DNA from: Candidatus Edwardsbacteria bacterium RifOxyA12_full_54_48
GTDB lineage: Bacteria; Edwardsbacteria; AC1; EtOH8
Assembly: GCA_001777915.1 (NCBI GenBank)
Contig: MFFN01000002.1
Location: 253,674 to 317,673, forward strand
Reading direction: 5' to 3'
Length of the DNA stretch: 64,000 bases
A program made the translations under genes and the position numbers. This document shows, in pieces, positions 25,652-33,892 of the stretch. The stretch's first letter is position 1; each line of letters opens with the position of its first letter. Under the pieces are notes generated by a model, which worked only from the letters and a program-made list of their open reading frames with translations, searched no databases and was not told the origin of the DNA.

Positions 25652-26284
25652 TTATTTTATCAAATTTATCCAATCGGTCAGCAGGAACTGCACCCTACCG
25701 ATCAGCAATGATACCCGGGCCATGACGGTGTTGCCAAAACTGGCCCCGAAGCCGATCATGATGAACCAGATGCCGATGTTGGCCGATACTTTGAGGGCCC
25801 CCTTCTGCTCCCGGGAGAAGAAAAAATAACTCAAGGTGGTCAATACCCCAATAAAAGTGATCAGTCCCCAAACCAGACTCCAGCCCCCCAGTTTAAGGTT
25901 GGTGGCATCGGCGATAGCGCTCTGCATCTGCTTGAGGACATCGGCCTGGATGGTGGGGGCCAATGCCATTCCACTCCCGGTCCCCAGCAGCACCGCCAGG
26001 GGGATCAGGATCAGCCAGCCGGTTTTGGCGCTGAACCGGAAGAAGAACATCATTCCCAGAAGGCCGGGGATGATGAACCAGAAATTGTGCTGATGGAAAA
26101 TCGGCACGTAGAGGTTGGGAACGATGGCGTTGTTCCAGTAAATGGCCACGCCGTATCCGGCCGAGATCCCCACGAAAAGGTGCTCGGCAAAACGGTAGAA
26201 GGGATTCTCCTTGTATAAAAAGGAGAAGATACACAGGGTCAGTATGGCCGCGATCCATACCCAGAGATTGTTTGAAAATGTCAT
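25652..26284 (-). CDS. membrane cassette copy B, subunit 4 (about 6 TM)
   Basis: 210 residues, not recognised. About six transmembrane helices. It is clearly paralogous to the 29061-29693 gene: both start with LWVWIAA/IWIWIAA, contain FYRFAEHLF/FRFAEHLF and YWNN, VLKQMQ/VLKQIQ, and end with GIWFIMIGFGASFGNTVMAR and LLTDWINLIK (copy A: GFGATFGYTVMAR, LFTDWIHLIK). The loop residues after the TM1 are conserved. It is the last gene of the second tandem four-gene cassette. Function unknown; presumably an integral subunit of one complex. Confidence 0.85.
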   Translation of the reverse strand: MTFSNNLWVWIAAILTLCIFSFLYKENPFYRFAEHLFVGISAGYGVAIYWNNAIVPNLYVPIFHQHNFWFIIPGLLGMMFFFRFSAKTGWLILIPLAVLLGTGSGMALAPTIQADVLKQMQSAIADATNLKLGGWSLVWGLITFIGVLTTLSYFFFSREQKGALKVSANIGIWFIMIGFGASFGNTVMARVSLLIGRVQFLLTDWINLIK

Positions 26285-26294
26285 TTGGCTCTCC

Positions 26295-27143
26295 TTACTT
26301 CTTGCTCTGGTTGTGCCGGGTCACCAGGTAGCCGATATTGCCCAGGATGATGAACAGCATCAACAGCAGGTGGACGATGGAAACGGCGTTCATCCCCTTG
26401 GTGGCCACCGGAGCGGCGCTGGAATAGCCGTTCTTCTGGTTCAGGTATTCATACTCGCTGGCCCCCTTCATGCCGTTAAGCAGTCCCACCAGCTGGCCGG
26501 CCTGCAGGAAGGGATAGTAGTCGGCGGTGCTGACCGCGGTGCAGCCGGCGCCCACGTTGGCATGATAGCGGGTATGGGCATAGAGAATCCAGCTCTGGGT
26601 GACGGCACTGCCGGCAATGGAGACCACCAGGGGCACATCGGCATAGTTGCGGACGCCGGCCATCATCGGCAGGCTGTCCAGCGGGGTGCCGTAGAAATCG
26701 GTGGGAAAGGCCTGGCGGAAGTTTTCTCCGATGGACATCATCACGATGGAATAGCCCGGCTTGAAGCCCAGGAAAACGTAATCCCGGCCGTTCTGGGCCC
26801 CGTACTCCGGGGCGATCTTCTGCAGGGCCGTTTCCGAAAGAGCAGCGCCGTTGGGGTCCAGGGTCAGGATGGCTATCCGGATCTTCTTGGCAAAACAGTG
26901 ACGGATGACCGCCTCCAGCATGGGCTGCAGCTCGGGCATCATGGAGGGGCTGTAATCGGCCGCTATCAATATCGGCTGGTTCTGGGGAGGTATCTTATCT
27001 ATGAAGTCGTACAGTTTGATGGTATATTTCCCCGGCAGAGTGGGCAGTTTCATGGGTATCACCAGGGGAAAGATCACCGCCAGGGCCACCAGCAGGAAGA
27101 TGTACCGGCGGTTTATCTTGGTCAGGTTCTCTAATATCTTCAT
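26295..27143 (-). CDS. membrane cassette copy B, subunit 3 (TM-Rossmann-like-TM)
   Basis: 282 residues, not recognised. A transmembrane segment near 15-32 (FLLVALAVIFPLVIPM) is followed by an alternating beta/alpha domain: ILIAADYSPSMMPELQPMLE, then AVIRHCFAKKIRIAILTLDP, then GRDYVFLGFKPGYSIVMMSI. A second transmembrane segment ends the protein (VHLLLMLFIILGNIGYLVTR). The paralog at 29734-30585 shares RHCFA, the motif PTDFYGTPLDSLPMM (copy A: PLDYYQTPYDSLPMM) and the C-terminal ILGNIGY. Its ATG overlaps the preceding stop by four bases. The domain is probably extracytoplasmic. Confidence 0.82.
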   Translation of the reverse strand: MKILENLTKINRRYIFLLVALAVIFPLVIPMKLPTLPGKYTIKLYDFIDKIPPQNQPILIAADYSPSMMPELQPMLEAVIRHCFAKKIRIAILTLDPNGAALSETALQKIAPEYGAQNGRDYVFLGFKPGYSIVMMSIGENFRQAFPTDFYGTPLDSLPMMAGVRNYADVPLVVSIAGSAVTQSWILYAHTRYHANVGAGCTAVSTADYYPFLQAGQLVGLLNGMKGASEYEYLNQKNGYSSAAPVATKGMNAVSIVHLLLMLFIILGNIGYLVTRHNQSKK

Positions 27144-27778
27144 TTGCCGCCTCCTCCCAGCCAGCTGCGCTCAATGCCCAGGATTATCTTCAGCGAGGTA
27201 GCCGTCATCCCCAGGCCGATCCCGAAAAGGATCCCCCGCTTGGCTGCCATGTTGGGGACCATCATGATCCATTCGGCGATGTCCGGTATCTTGGACCAGA
27301 TCATGGAGCCGAAGGGGATCACTCCCAGCATCACTATAAAGCCTGAGATCAGCAGCAGGGCCGCCTCCTGGGAACGGGCCCGGAAGGCCCGGTAGGCGGC
27401 CGAGGCCATATAGAAAGCCAGAATGGCGAACATGGCCGAATCCATGGGGGCCTGGACATAGAGGAACAGGGTGTGGTACAGCTCGCCCAGCGACTCCAGT
27501 CCCTTTACCCTCCCGAAGATGCCCAGCAGGGCCATCACCACCAGGGCCATCAGGGTCACGATGCTGTTCCACCAATGCGGCTTGCGCCTTCTGACCTTAA
27601 GCAGGTGATGGTTGAACAGGCTGCCGACGGCCAGCACAATGGCAAAGGCGCTGATGACCAGGGTCCACTGCAGGGTGGTCTGGTAGATGTTGGTTGATAT
27701 CTGGCTGGGGATGAAGAATTGGAAGAAGAAGAATATCCCCAGGGTCAGTACGATTATCAAAGGTATCTGTCTTTTCAT
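27140..27778 (-). CDS. membrane cassette copy B, subunit 2 (about 6 TM)
   Basis: 212 residues, not recognised, with about six hydrophobic helices. It is paralogous to 30587-31213: both have FFIPSQIS/FFIPSRPS near residue 20, AILAFYMASAAYRAFRARSQ (copy A: SASYRAFRAKST), IPNMAAKRGI or VPNMAAKRGI, and a C-terminal TSLKIILGIER. Only the long cytosolic loop and helix 3 differ much. The ATG has GGAG upstream. It overlaps the following gene by four bases, indicating coupling. Confidence 0.85.
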   Translation of the reverse strand: MKRQIPLIIVLTLGIFFFFQFFIPSQISTNIYQTTLQWTLVISAFAIVLAVGSLFNHHLLKVRRRKPHWWNSIVTLMALVVMALLGIFGRVKGLESLGELYHTLFLYVQAPMDSAMFAILAFYMASAAYRAFRARSQEAALLLISGFIVMLGVIPFGSMIWSKIPDIAEWIMMVPNMAAKRGILFGIGLGMTATSLKIILGIERSWLGGGGK

Positions 27779-27787
27779 TTTTTCTCC

Positions 27788-28972
27788 TTAACCTACCTTA
27801 AGCATTTGCAGGATGATTTCCCTGATCCCGGGGGCGACCAGCGATACGGCCAGGCCGATTATCAGCAGCAGCACAATGACGGCCTTGCTCCAATCCTGGC
27901 CCTTGAGGGTGCCCAGCAGCATCGGCTCCTTGGACAGGTAGGCCGAGGCGGCATACAACTCCTCTCCGATCAGGGTGTAATCGCAGGCGGTGATGAAGAA
28001 CGGCAGCTGGTGAATGGCGTCTGTGCCGGCTATCTGGATGGCCCCGGTCTCGGCCCCGGTCTCGGCCAGGATCAGGGATTCCGCCCAGAACATGCCCATG
28101 AAAAAATTGGTGGCCGGTTTTTCCCGGGCCATGATGCCGTCCACCCCCGAGGCGAAGCCCATCTGGCTGTCGGTCAGGTAGAACACCGAATCGTGGTTAT
28201 AGGCGTCGGGGCGGCCGATCTCGTTGTAGGCCTCCTTGACGATCTCCTGGGCCACGGTGAACACCACCGGATCGCGGTTGGGCACCAGCAGCGGGGTGTC
28301 GTATTCGGCGGTCTTCTTGGCCACCTGTCCCAGGATGTTCAGGGCGGCGATGGTGGCCACATCCGAGATGCTAGAAAGACCCGGAACGTAAAGAATGGGG
28401 CGGCCCATCTCGGTGGCCCGTCCCACCGCCTCCTCCACCGCCGCCAGCCCGGCGATGCGGCGGATGAACAGGCTCTGGCCGCTCTTGGCCCGGCCGATGA
28501 ATATCACCACGATAAGGGTGAATAGGATGCAGCCGATCAGAGCGTTGATGCGCATGGTGTTGAACCACTGCTCCGCAGACCTGGCCGAGACAGACACCAG
28601 GCTGTAGGCCTGGCTCTCCCGGCCCACCGCCTTGACCTGGTAGAAATAATCCTTCCCGTTGTCCGGGACATCCTGGTCGTCAAAACTGGTGAAACCGTAG
28701 GGCACATAACCCACTTTGATAAATTCCCCCTCCGGTGTTTCCGACCGCAGGACCTCATAGCCCTCGATCATTTTTTTGACCTCGTCCGGCGACGCCTGCC
28801 AGCTAACAGTGATGGCATGTCCGGCATCATTGGGGGTATCGGCAGCCTTGATGTCGGACGGCGGGGCAATGGCCGGCACGGTAACTGTCGGTTCGGCCGG
28901 TGCCGCTGGAGCTGCGCAAACCACAGCTGCCCAGAACATCACCAACAGCAGGCCGGTGATTTTAAGCCTCAT
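27788..28972 (-). CDS. membrane cassette copy B, subunit 1: FnIII + DUF6754-like protein
   Basis: 394 residues from ATG 28972, which has GGAGAAG five bases upstream; the longer frame to 29038 lacks support. A signal peptide precedes a Pro/Ala-rich linker and a fibronectin-III-like domain (about 45-140, KVGYVPYGFTSFDDQD, YFYQVKAVGRESQAYS). A TM segment near 170 leads to a cytosolic domain of about 190 residues starting RRIAGLAAVEEAVGRATEMG and holding ACDYTLIGEELYAASAYLSK, then a C-terminal TM. The cytosolic part resembles what I recall as DUF6754; not checked by search. The copy A partner is 31220-32356. Confidence 0.85.
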   Translation of the reverse strand: MRLKITGLLLVMFWAAVVCAAPAAPAEPTVTVPAIAPPSDIKAADTPNDAGHAITVSWQASPDEVKKMIEGYEVLRSETPEGEFIKVGYVPYGFTSFDDQDVPDNGKDYFYQVKAVGRESQAYSLVSVSARSAEQWFNTMRINALIGCILFTLIVVIFIGRAKSGQSLFIRRIAGLAAVEEAVGRATEMGRPILYVPGLSSISDVATIAALNILGQVAKKTAEYDTPLLVPNRDPVVFTVAQEIVKEAYNEIGRPDAYNHDSVFYLTDSQMGFASGVDGIMAREKPATNFFMGMFWAESLILAETGAETGAIQIAGTDAIHQLPFFITACDYTLIGEELYAASAYLSKEPMLLGTLKGQDWSKAVIVLLLIIGLAVSLVAPGIREIILQMLKVG

Positions 28973-29060
28973 CAATCTTCTCCGTTTAATAGTTTTAGCT
29001 GATTTTAAACAATTATATCCTTTATATCCTTCGAACATTTAAAACTGCTCTTGGCCCGGC

Positions 29061-29693
29061 TTATTTTATCAGATGTATCCAATCGGTGAACAGGAACTGC
29101 ATCCGGGCGATCAGCAGGGATACCCGGGCCATCACGGTATAGCCGAAGGTGGCCCCGAAGCCGATCATCACGAACCAGATGCCGACGTTGGCGGTCACCT
29201 TGATCGGTCCCTTATGCTCCCGGGAGAAGTAGAAATAGGTGATGGTGCTGATCACCCCCGCCATCACCAGCAGGCCCACCATCAGGCCCTTCTGGGGGTC
29301 CCAGATGTTGCTTAGCATGGAGGTGTTGATCATGGTGCCCTGGATCTGTTTTAAAACGTCGGCCTCAAAGGTGACCGGGATGGACATCCCGTTCCAGAAG
29401 CCCAGGCTGACCGCGATGGGTATCAGGATCAGGTGGTTAAGTTTGGGAATGAACCTGAAAAAGTACATCATCCCGATGGCCATGGGGATCAGGGTTATCC
29501 AACGATGGTTGGCCAAGGGGGTGACGATGTAGGGCAGGGTGTAATTGTTCCAGTACAGAACGATGAAATAGCCCACCGAAAGGCCGGTGAAAAGGTGTTC
29601 GGCGAATCTGAAGGCCGGGTTATCCTTGTAAAGATAGGAGAAAATGGCCAGGCTTAAAAGGGCCGCTATCCATATCCAGATATTTGTGCTCAT
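29061..29693 (-). CDS. membrane cassette copy A, subunit 4 (about 6 TM)
   Basis: 210 residues, not recognised; same length as its copy B paralog (25652-26284). It has about six transmembrane helices. Conserved blocks: NIWIWIAALLSLAIF start, PAFRFAEHLFTGLSVGY, VLKQIQGTMINTS, FYFSREHKGPIKVTAN and the final GYTVMARVSLLIARMQFLFT. It is the last gene of cassette copy A; 88 bp separate it from copy B's first start codon. Confidence 0.85.
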   Translation of the reverse strand: MSTNIWIWIAALLSLAIFSYLYKDNPAFRFAEHLFTGLSVGYFIVLYWNNYTLPYIVTPLANHRWITLIPMAIGMMYFFRFIPKLNHLILIPIAVSLGFWNGMSIPVTFEADVLKQIQGTMINTSMLSNIWDPQKGLMVGLLVMAGVISTITYFYFSREHKGPIKVTANVGIWFVMIGFGATFGYTVMARVSLLIARMQFLFTDWIHLIK

Positions 29694-29733
29694 CTTTATA
29701 TCCTTAGTTTTGAAAGTTCTGAAAATGACGGGG

Positions 29734-30585
29734 TTATTTTTTCTGCTCGATCTTTTTGGAGATGAAATATCCGATATTCCCCAGGATGATCAGCAGGATG
29801 ATCAGCAGGTGCGAATAGGCAATGGCCCCCATGGCCTTGCTGGCTACATCCGGTTTGTGGTAATACCCCGCATCAACGATCATTTGTTCGTATTCCGCCC
29901 CGCCCTTCATGCCGCCCAGCTGTCCGATAAACTGCTTGGTCTGCAGGAAGGGATAATTATCCGGAGCCATCACCGCGGTCTGCCCGGCCCCGATCTTAAC
30001 GCCGAATTTAGTACCGGCAAAAATCATCCAGCTTACCGGATAGGTGGAGCCGGCCAGGGACAGCACCATGGCGATGTCATCGTAGTTGTGAATGTTTTTC
30101 ATCATGGGAAGGCTGTCGTAGGGTGTCTGGTAATAATCCAGCGGCAGGGCCTTTTTGACATTGACCCCCATCTGCAGCATGATGATGGTGCCCCCGGGCC
30201 TGAAACCAAAATAGCAGTAATCCTGGCCCAATTTTTTATCGTACTCCCTGGCCACCTGGGTAATGATCCCTTCGCCTATGGCGTCGCCCTGAGGAGCCAG
30301 GGACATCCCCACAACCTTTACCCCCCGGGCAAAACAATGCCGCAGCACCGCCCGGGCCATGGGATCCAGCTCGGCGGCCACCTGGGGATCGTAATCGAAG
30401 GATACCAGCAAGGAACGCCCATTGGGTTCGATTTGATCTACATAATCATAAATACCCTTGGTGGCGGAATCAACATAGAACCGGGGTTTTATGTTGAACA
30501 GCAGCGGCACCAAAATAGACAACAGCAGCAGGGCGAATACGATCCGGCGATCAAGCTTTCCGAACTTGGCTAAAAACTTAAGCAT
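29734..30585 (-). CDS. membrane cassette copy A, subunit 3 (TM-Rossmann-like-TM)
   Basis: 283 residues from ATG 30585; an upstream in-frame start would overlap the preceding gene. Two terminal transmembrane segments (IVFALLLLSILVPLLF, LLIILLIILGNIGYFI) enclose a beta/alpha domain with SLLVSFDYDPQVAAELDPMA, RHCFARGVKVVGMSLAP and YCYFGFRPGGTIIMLQMG. Closely paralogous to 26295-27143 in order and length. The domain resembles an alpha/beta sandwich without visible catalytic motif. Not recognised. Confidence 0.82.
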   Translation of the reverse strand: MLKFLAKFGKLDRRIVFALLLLSILVPLLFNIKPRFYVDSATKGIYDYVDQIEPNGRSLLVSFDYDPQVAAELDPMARAVLRHCFARGVKVVGMSLAPQGDAIGEGIITQVAREYDKKLGQDYCYFGFRPGGTIIMLQMGVNVKKALPLDYYQTPYDSLPMMKNIHNYDDIAMVLSLAGSTYPVSWMIFAGTKFGVKIGAGQTAVMAPDNYPFLQTKQFIGQLGGMKGGAEYEQMIVDAGYYHKPDVASKAMGAIAYSHLLIILLIILGNIGYFISKKIEQKK

Positions 30586-30586
30586 A

Positions 30587-31213
30587 TCAGTGCCCCCCCA
30601 TCCAGTTGCGTTCAATTCCCAGAATGATCTTCAGGGAGGTGGCGGTGATGCCCAGCCCGATGCCGAAGGTGATGCCCCGTTTGGCGGCCATATTGGGGAT
30701 CAGCATCAGCCATTCCGAAAACTTGGGCAGGCCGCTCCAGATGGCGGCCCCCTGCGGGATCAGGCCCAGCATCACGATGAAAGCCGAGATCAGCAGCATG
30801 GTGGCCTCGGTGGATTTGGCCCGGAAGGCCCGGTAGCTGGCCGAGGCCATGTAAAAGGCCAGGATGGCGAACATGGTGGCCTGCATGGGGGCCAGGGCGT
30901 AATTGAACACCTTCATGTAAAAACTGCCCTCCCGGGTGCCGCTGAACACCGCCGCCAGGATCATGAACAACGCCGCTCCCAGATAGACCAGGCTGTAGCC
31001 CCAGCCCTTGGTCTTGCGGGAGATCTTCAGGATATGGTGGCGCACCAAGCTGTCCACCGCGATCACCGAGGCGAAGACAAAAAGGATCAGATCCCATTCG
31101 ATCATGGTATTGAAGGCTATCTGCGACGGCCGGCTGGGGATGAAGAACTGGATGATGAAGGCCACTCCCAACACGAAGACTATGCCCAGGGGAATATTTT
31201 TTTTCATATTCAT
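30587..31213 (-). CDS. membrane cassette copy A, subunit 2 (about 6 TM)
   Basis: 208 residues, not recognised. About six transmembrane helices. It shares FFIPSRPS, MFAILAFYMASASYRAFRAK, IPNMAAKRGITFGIGLGITA and the TSLKIILGIERNWMGG end with the copy B protein at 27140-27778. It lies six bases after subunit 1 and one base before the subunit 3 start. Confidence 0.85.
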   Translation of the reverse strand: MNMKKNIPLGIVFVLGVAFIIQFFIPSRPSQIAFNTMIEWDLILFVFASVIAVDSLVRHHILKISRKTKGWGYSLVYLGAALFMILAAVFSGTREGSFYMKVFNYALAPMQATMFAILAFYMASASYRAFRAKSTEATMLLISAFIVMLGLIPQGAAIWSGLPKFSEWLMLIPNMAAKRGITFGIGLGITATSLKIILGIERNWMGGH

Positions 31214-31219
31214 TTACCT

Positions 31220-32356
31220 TTAGTGAATTCTGAATAGGTTGTAGATAAGATCGGAACGAAAGATCAGGGCCGTCAGGGTGCCCAGCAGGACGAACAGGAT
31301 GATCACCAGTTTGCAGGCATCCTGCCCCTTCAGGCTTCCCACCAGCAGCGGTTCCTTGGATAGGTAGGCCGAGGCGGCGTACAGCTCCTCGCCGATCAGG
31401 GTGTAATCGCAGGCGGTGATGAAGAACGGCAGCTGGGAGATCTGGTCGGTCCCGGCTATCTGGATGGCCCCGGTGGCGGCGCCCGATTCGGCCAGCACCA
31501 GGGATTCGGCCGCATAGTAACCCATGAAGAAGTTGGTGGCCGGCTTCTCGCGGACCATTATCCCGGCCAGGGCCGCGGCGTATCCCATCTGGTCCTGGGT
31601 GATGAAGTATACCGAGTCCTCCTTGAACAGATCCGGGCGGCCCGCGCTCTTGTAGCCCTCCTTGACCATCTCCCGGGCCACCGCATGAACCACCGGGTCG
31701 GCGGTGGGAACGGTCAGCGGGGTATCATACTCGGCGGTCTTCTTGGCCACCTGCCCCAGGATGTTCAGGGAAGCCACGGTGGATATGGAATCTATCCATC
31801 CGATGCCGTTGCAGTAAAGTATCGGCCGCCCCATCTCGGTGGCCCGGCCTATGGCCTCCTCCACCGCATCCAGGCCGGCAATACGCCGGATGAACAGCTT
31901 GCCCTTGCGGGCCCAGTAGATATACAAAAGGGTGATGGCGATGAAAAGAAAGGTGCCGAACAGGGTGTTCAGCTTGCCGGTGTTGAACCAGCTCTGGGTG
32001 GTGGCTATCGGCCCGGCTGTAGCGCTTACCGCACTGTCCCCGTTTTCGTTGATGGCCACCACCTTATAATAATAATCCCGACCGATGAGCTCGACGGAAT
32101 TGTCCTCGTGCTCAACGGCCCCCTTGGGGACCCAGGCGATCATCCGGAAGGAATCGTTTGGCAGCATGGACCGCTCGATATTGTAGCCCATGAACCCCGG
32201 CTCATTTTCCGAGGGGGATGATTGCCATTCCATGATGACGATGGAACCGTCATCATTGGGAGCGTCAGTCAGCTTGACATCGATCGGCGGCTCCAGCCCC
32301 AAAGCCAGAACGGGCAGCAGCAGGCAGGCCATCAGTACCATTTTCAGTTTGCCCAT
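31220..32356 (-). CDS. membrane cassette copy A, subunit 1: FnIII + DUF6754-like protein
   Basis: 378 residues. Signal peptide (MGKLKMVLMACLLLPVLALG), FnIII-like domain about 22-115 (VKLTDAPNDDGSIVIMEWQS), a TM segment near 130-150, a cytosolic domain starting RRIAGLDAVEEAIGRATEMG and ending about 345, then a C-terminal TM. It shares long identical runs with copy B (KPATNFFMG, LPFFITACDYTLIGEELYAA). This is the first gene of cassette copy A, so the FnIII region outside and a conserved cytosolic domain inside would link signals or substrates across the membrane. Confidence 0.86.
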   Translation of the reverse strand: MGKLKMVLMACLLLPVLALGLEPPIDVKLTDAPNDDGSIVIMEWQSSPSENEPGFMGYNIERSMLPNDSFRMIAWVPKGAVEHEDNSVELIGRDYYYKVVAINENGDSAVSATAGPIATTQSWFNTGKLNTLFGTFLFIAITLLYIYWARKGKLFIRRIAGLDAVEEAIGRATEMGRPILYCNGIGWIDSISTVASLNILGQVAKKTAEYDTPLTVPTADPVVHAVAREMVKEGYKSAGRPDLFKEDSVYFITQDQMGYAAALAGIMVREKPATNFFMGYYAAESLVLAESGAATGAIQIAGTDQISQLPFFITACDYTLIGEELYAASAYLSKEPLLVGSLKGQDACKLVIILFVLLGTLTALIFRSDLIYNLFRIH

Positions 32357-32406
32357 AATGTCCCTTTTATATTTGTGGGTTTATATTAATATTTTTTACT
32401 AAATCT

Positions 32407-32430
32407 GCCACAAAGGCACTAAGACACTAA
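32407..32430 (+). repeat. left inverted-repeat arm of GxxExxY cassette 2
   Basis: GCCACAAAGGCACTAAGACA then CTAA. Against the right arm at 32834-32860 in inverted orientation it matches at about 20 of 24 positions. Confidence 0.82.
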
Positions 32431-32435
32431 GTATA

Positions 32436-32828
32436 TTACAAAATTAGCCGTTTAATCCCATTTTTGATAATGGGTACGTTGACATTAATAAGGAATTCAA
32501 GGCGTTTTCCGGTCATCTTTAGATGACTGAGCAACTGTGCTTCCCAGACGGGATTTACTTGATCAACAGCCTTCAGCTCGCAGACAACTAGATCATCCAC
32601 TAGTACATCAAGCCGCAATCCTTCTTCAAATATTATTCCGTCATATTTTACCGGGATATCTATTTGCCGTTTTGATTGAAAACCCATTTTAGACAATTCA
32701 TGGCAAAAGCATACTTCATAAACCTTTTCCAGCAATCCTGATCCTAATTTCCTGTGGACCTGATATGCAGCATCCACGATACCCTTCGCTATTTTCTCTT
32801 CAGATACTGAAAGAGGTTTAAACCCCAT
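32436..32828 (-). CDS. GxxExxY protein (PD-(D/E)XK-like), cassette 2
   Basis: 130 residues. GSGLLEKVYEVCFCHELSKM carries the GxxExxY signature, followed by SKRQIDIPVKYDGIIFEEGL and RLDVLVDDLVVCELKAVDQV, with the D...E-x-K pattern also seen in cassette 1. The C-terminus GKRLEFLINVNVPIIKNGI is shared with cassette 1 (GKKLGYLLNFGEALMKNGI). Flanked on both sides by inverted arms of the same repeat; it separates the ferredoxin gene from the duplicated membrane cassettes. Function unknown; probably the same element type as cassette 1 but clearly diverged. Confidence 0.88.
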   Translation of the reverse strand: MGFKPLSVSEEKIAKGIVDAAYQVHRKLGSGLLEKVYEVCFCHELSKMGFQSKRQIDIPVKYDGIIFEEGLRLDVLVDDLVVCELKAVDQVNPVWEAQLLSHLKMTGKRLEFLINVNVPIIKNGIKRLIL

Positions 32829-32833
32829 GATTC

Positions 32834-32860
32834 TCTTTGTGCCTTGGTGTCTTTGTGGTT
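32834..32860 (-). repeat. right inverted-repeat arm of GxxExxY cassette 2
   Basis: On the minus strand AACCACAAAGACACCAAGGC then ACAAAGA. This is the best copy of the repeat consensus in the window and lies directly upstream of the GxxExxY start codon. Confidence 0.82.
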
Positions 32861-32867
32861 AAAGAAA

Positions 32868-33383
32868 TCAAGATAGCAGTTTAAAGAACCTTACATCCTT
32901 TTCCTTGCCCTTGGGGATGGTCAGGGTCACCAGCGGGGTCTTCCCCTGGGCCTTGGTATTCAACACTTTGATAACTTTGGCCTGGCAGCATTCCTTTCCT
33001 GCCCGGTCCAGGGCAGCGACCAGATCCCCCTTCTCCGGCAGGGGCAGGAACTCGTAGGGCATGGTGACGGCGCTTTCGGCATCCGAATATGCCGCGTCGA
33101 TCACGAAGATGGCCAGGCCCGGGCAGCGGGAGACGCAGACGGTACAGCCGTTGCATTTGTTATGATCTGCCTGTGGCAGGGCGTTGATATTATCGCCCAC
33201 CGATATGGCGTTGCGGGGGCAGCTGGTCTCGCAGGGGTTGCAGGGGATCTCCTGGAAGCATTCCAGCACCGCCACCGGGCCTTTCTTCAGCCGTTCCTCG
33301 GAAGGCCAAGCGGTCTGGATGTCCGAGGCGTCGGCCAGGCCGGTCGTTTTCAGTTTATCGGATATCATTAAAGTTTCCAGCAT
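32868..33383 (-). CDS. 4Fe-4S ferredoxin-type subunit of the split oxidoreductase
   Basis: 171 residues. Two cysteine clusters lie about residues 42-56 (ECFQEIPCNPCETSCP) and 77-88 (CNGCTVCVSRCPG), the second a perfect CxxCxxCxxxCP. The C-terminal half (AKVIKVLNTKAQGKTPLVTL) is not Fe-S. This protein type is found next to D-hydroxyproline/proline dehydrogenase-like gene sets and would pass electrons to or from the flavin subunits. The FAD alpha-type and 2Fe-2S genes are 0.8-2.3 kb upstream; the BFD and beta subunits are 7 kb downstream. Confidence 0.85.
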   Translation of the reverse strand: MLETLMISDKLKTTGLADASDIQTAWPSEERLKKGPVAVLECFQEIPCNPCETSCPRNAISVGDNINALPQADHNKCNGCTVCVSRCPGLAIFVIDAAYSDAESAVTMPYEFLPLPEKGDLVAALDRAGKECCQAKVIKVLNTKAQGKTPLVTLTIPKGKEKDVRFFKLLS

Positions 33384-33433
33384 TCAAACAGTTTAAGCCG
33401 TTTTGGTTCTGGGCCCACTTAAGTTTACTGTTT

Positions 33434-33892
33434 TCATTTATCTTTTATAAGCGGCATCAGATTTTCAAGATCAACTTTATCTTGTAACCGGTTGGCAGCG
33501 CGTTTGGCACTGATCAAGTCCTTAAGACCAATAAAATAGGTATTGGTTTTGCCGAATTTACTTTTCTTTCTGTTGGGCCATGCCTTTTTAAAAGTCAATC
33601 CTGCAATGTCGGTAAGAATATCAATCCGGACCGGTTCAACCCCTATCTGGAAAATTGTGCCTTTTATCGCCAGATCGTTTATACTGATTTTATTTAGCGG
33701 GGCGCCGAAATCGGACAAACATTTATATACCTTACCTGCATTTTCAGCCGTCGGTTCTATCCATATATCCATGTCTTTGGTATACCGGGGTTGAGCATAA
33801 TAGGAAACAGCAAAGGCTCCAATCAAAAGATATTTGACCTTACCGGTGTTGAAAATGCGTAATAGATCTTCGTAATCTTGGTATATCTCCAT
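33434..33892 (-). CDS. nucleotidyltransferase (DUF6036/AbiEii-like)
   Basis: 152 residues. LLIGAFAVSYYAQPRYTKDM followed by DIWIEPTAEN matches the G-x-x-A...R-x-T-x-D-x-DI pattern of minimal nucleotidyltransferase-fold proteins. The C-terminal FIGLKDLISAKRAANRLQDK is common in this group. Such proteins pair with small upstream genes and are considered toxin-antitoxin-like, but no activity is shown here. It overlaps the upstream gene by 53 bp. AT-rich relative to neighbours, so possibly acquired. Confidence 0.8.
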   Translation of the reverse strand: MEIYQDYEDLLRIFNTGKVKYLLIGAFAVSYYAQPRYTKDMDIWIEPTAENAGKVYKCLSDFGAPLNKISINDLAIKGTIFQIGVEPVRIDILTDIAGLTFKKAWPNRKKSKFGKTNTYFIGLKDLISAKRAANRLQDKVDLENLMPLIKDK

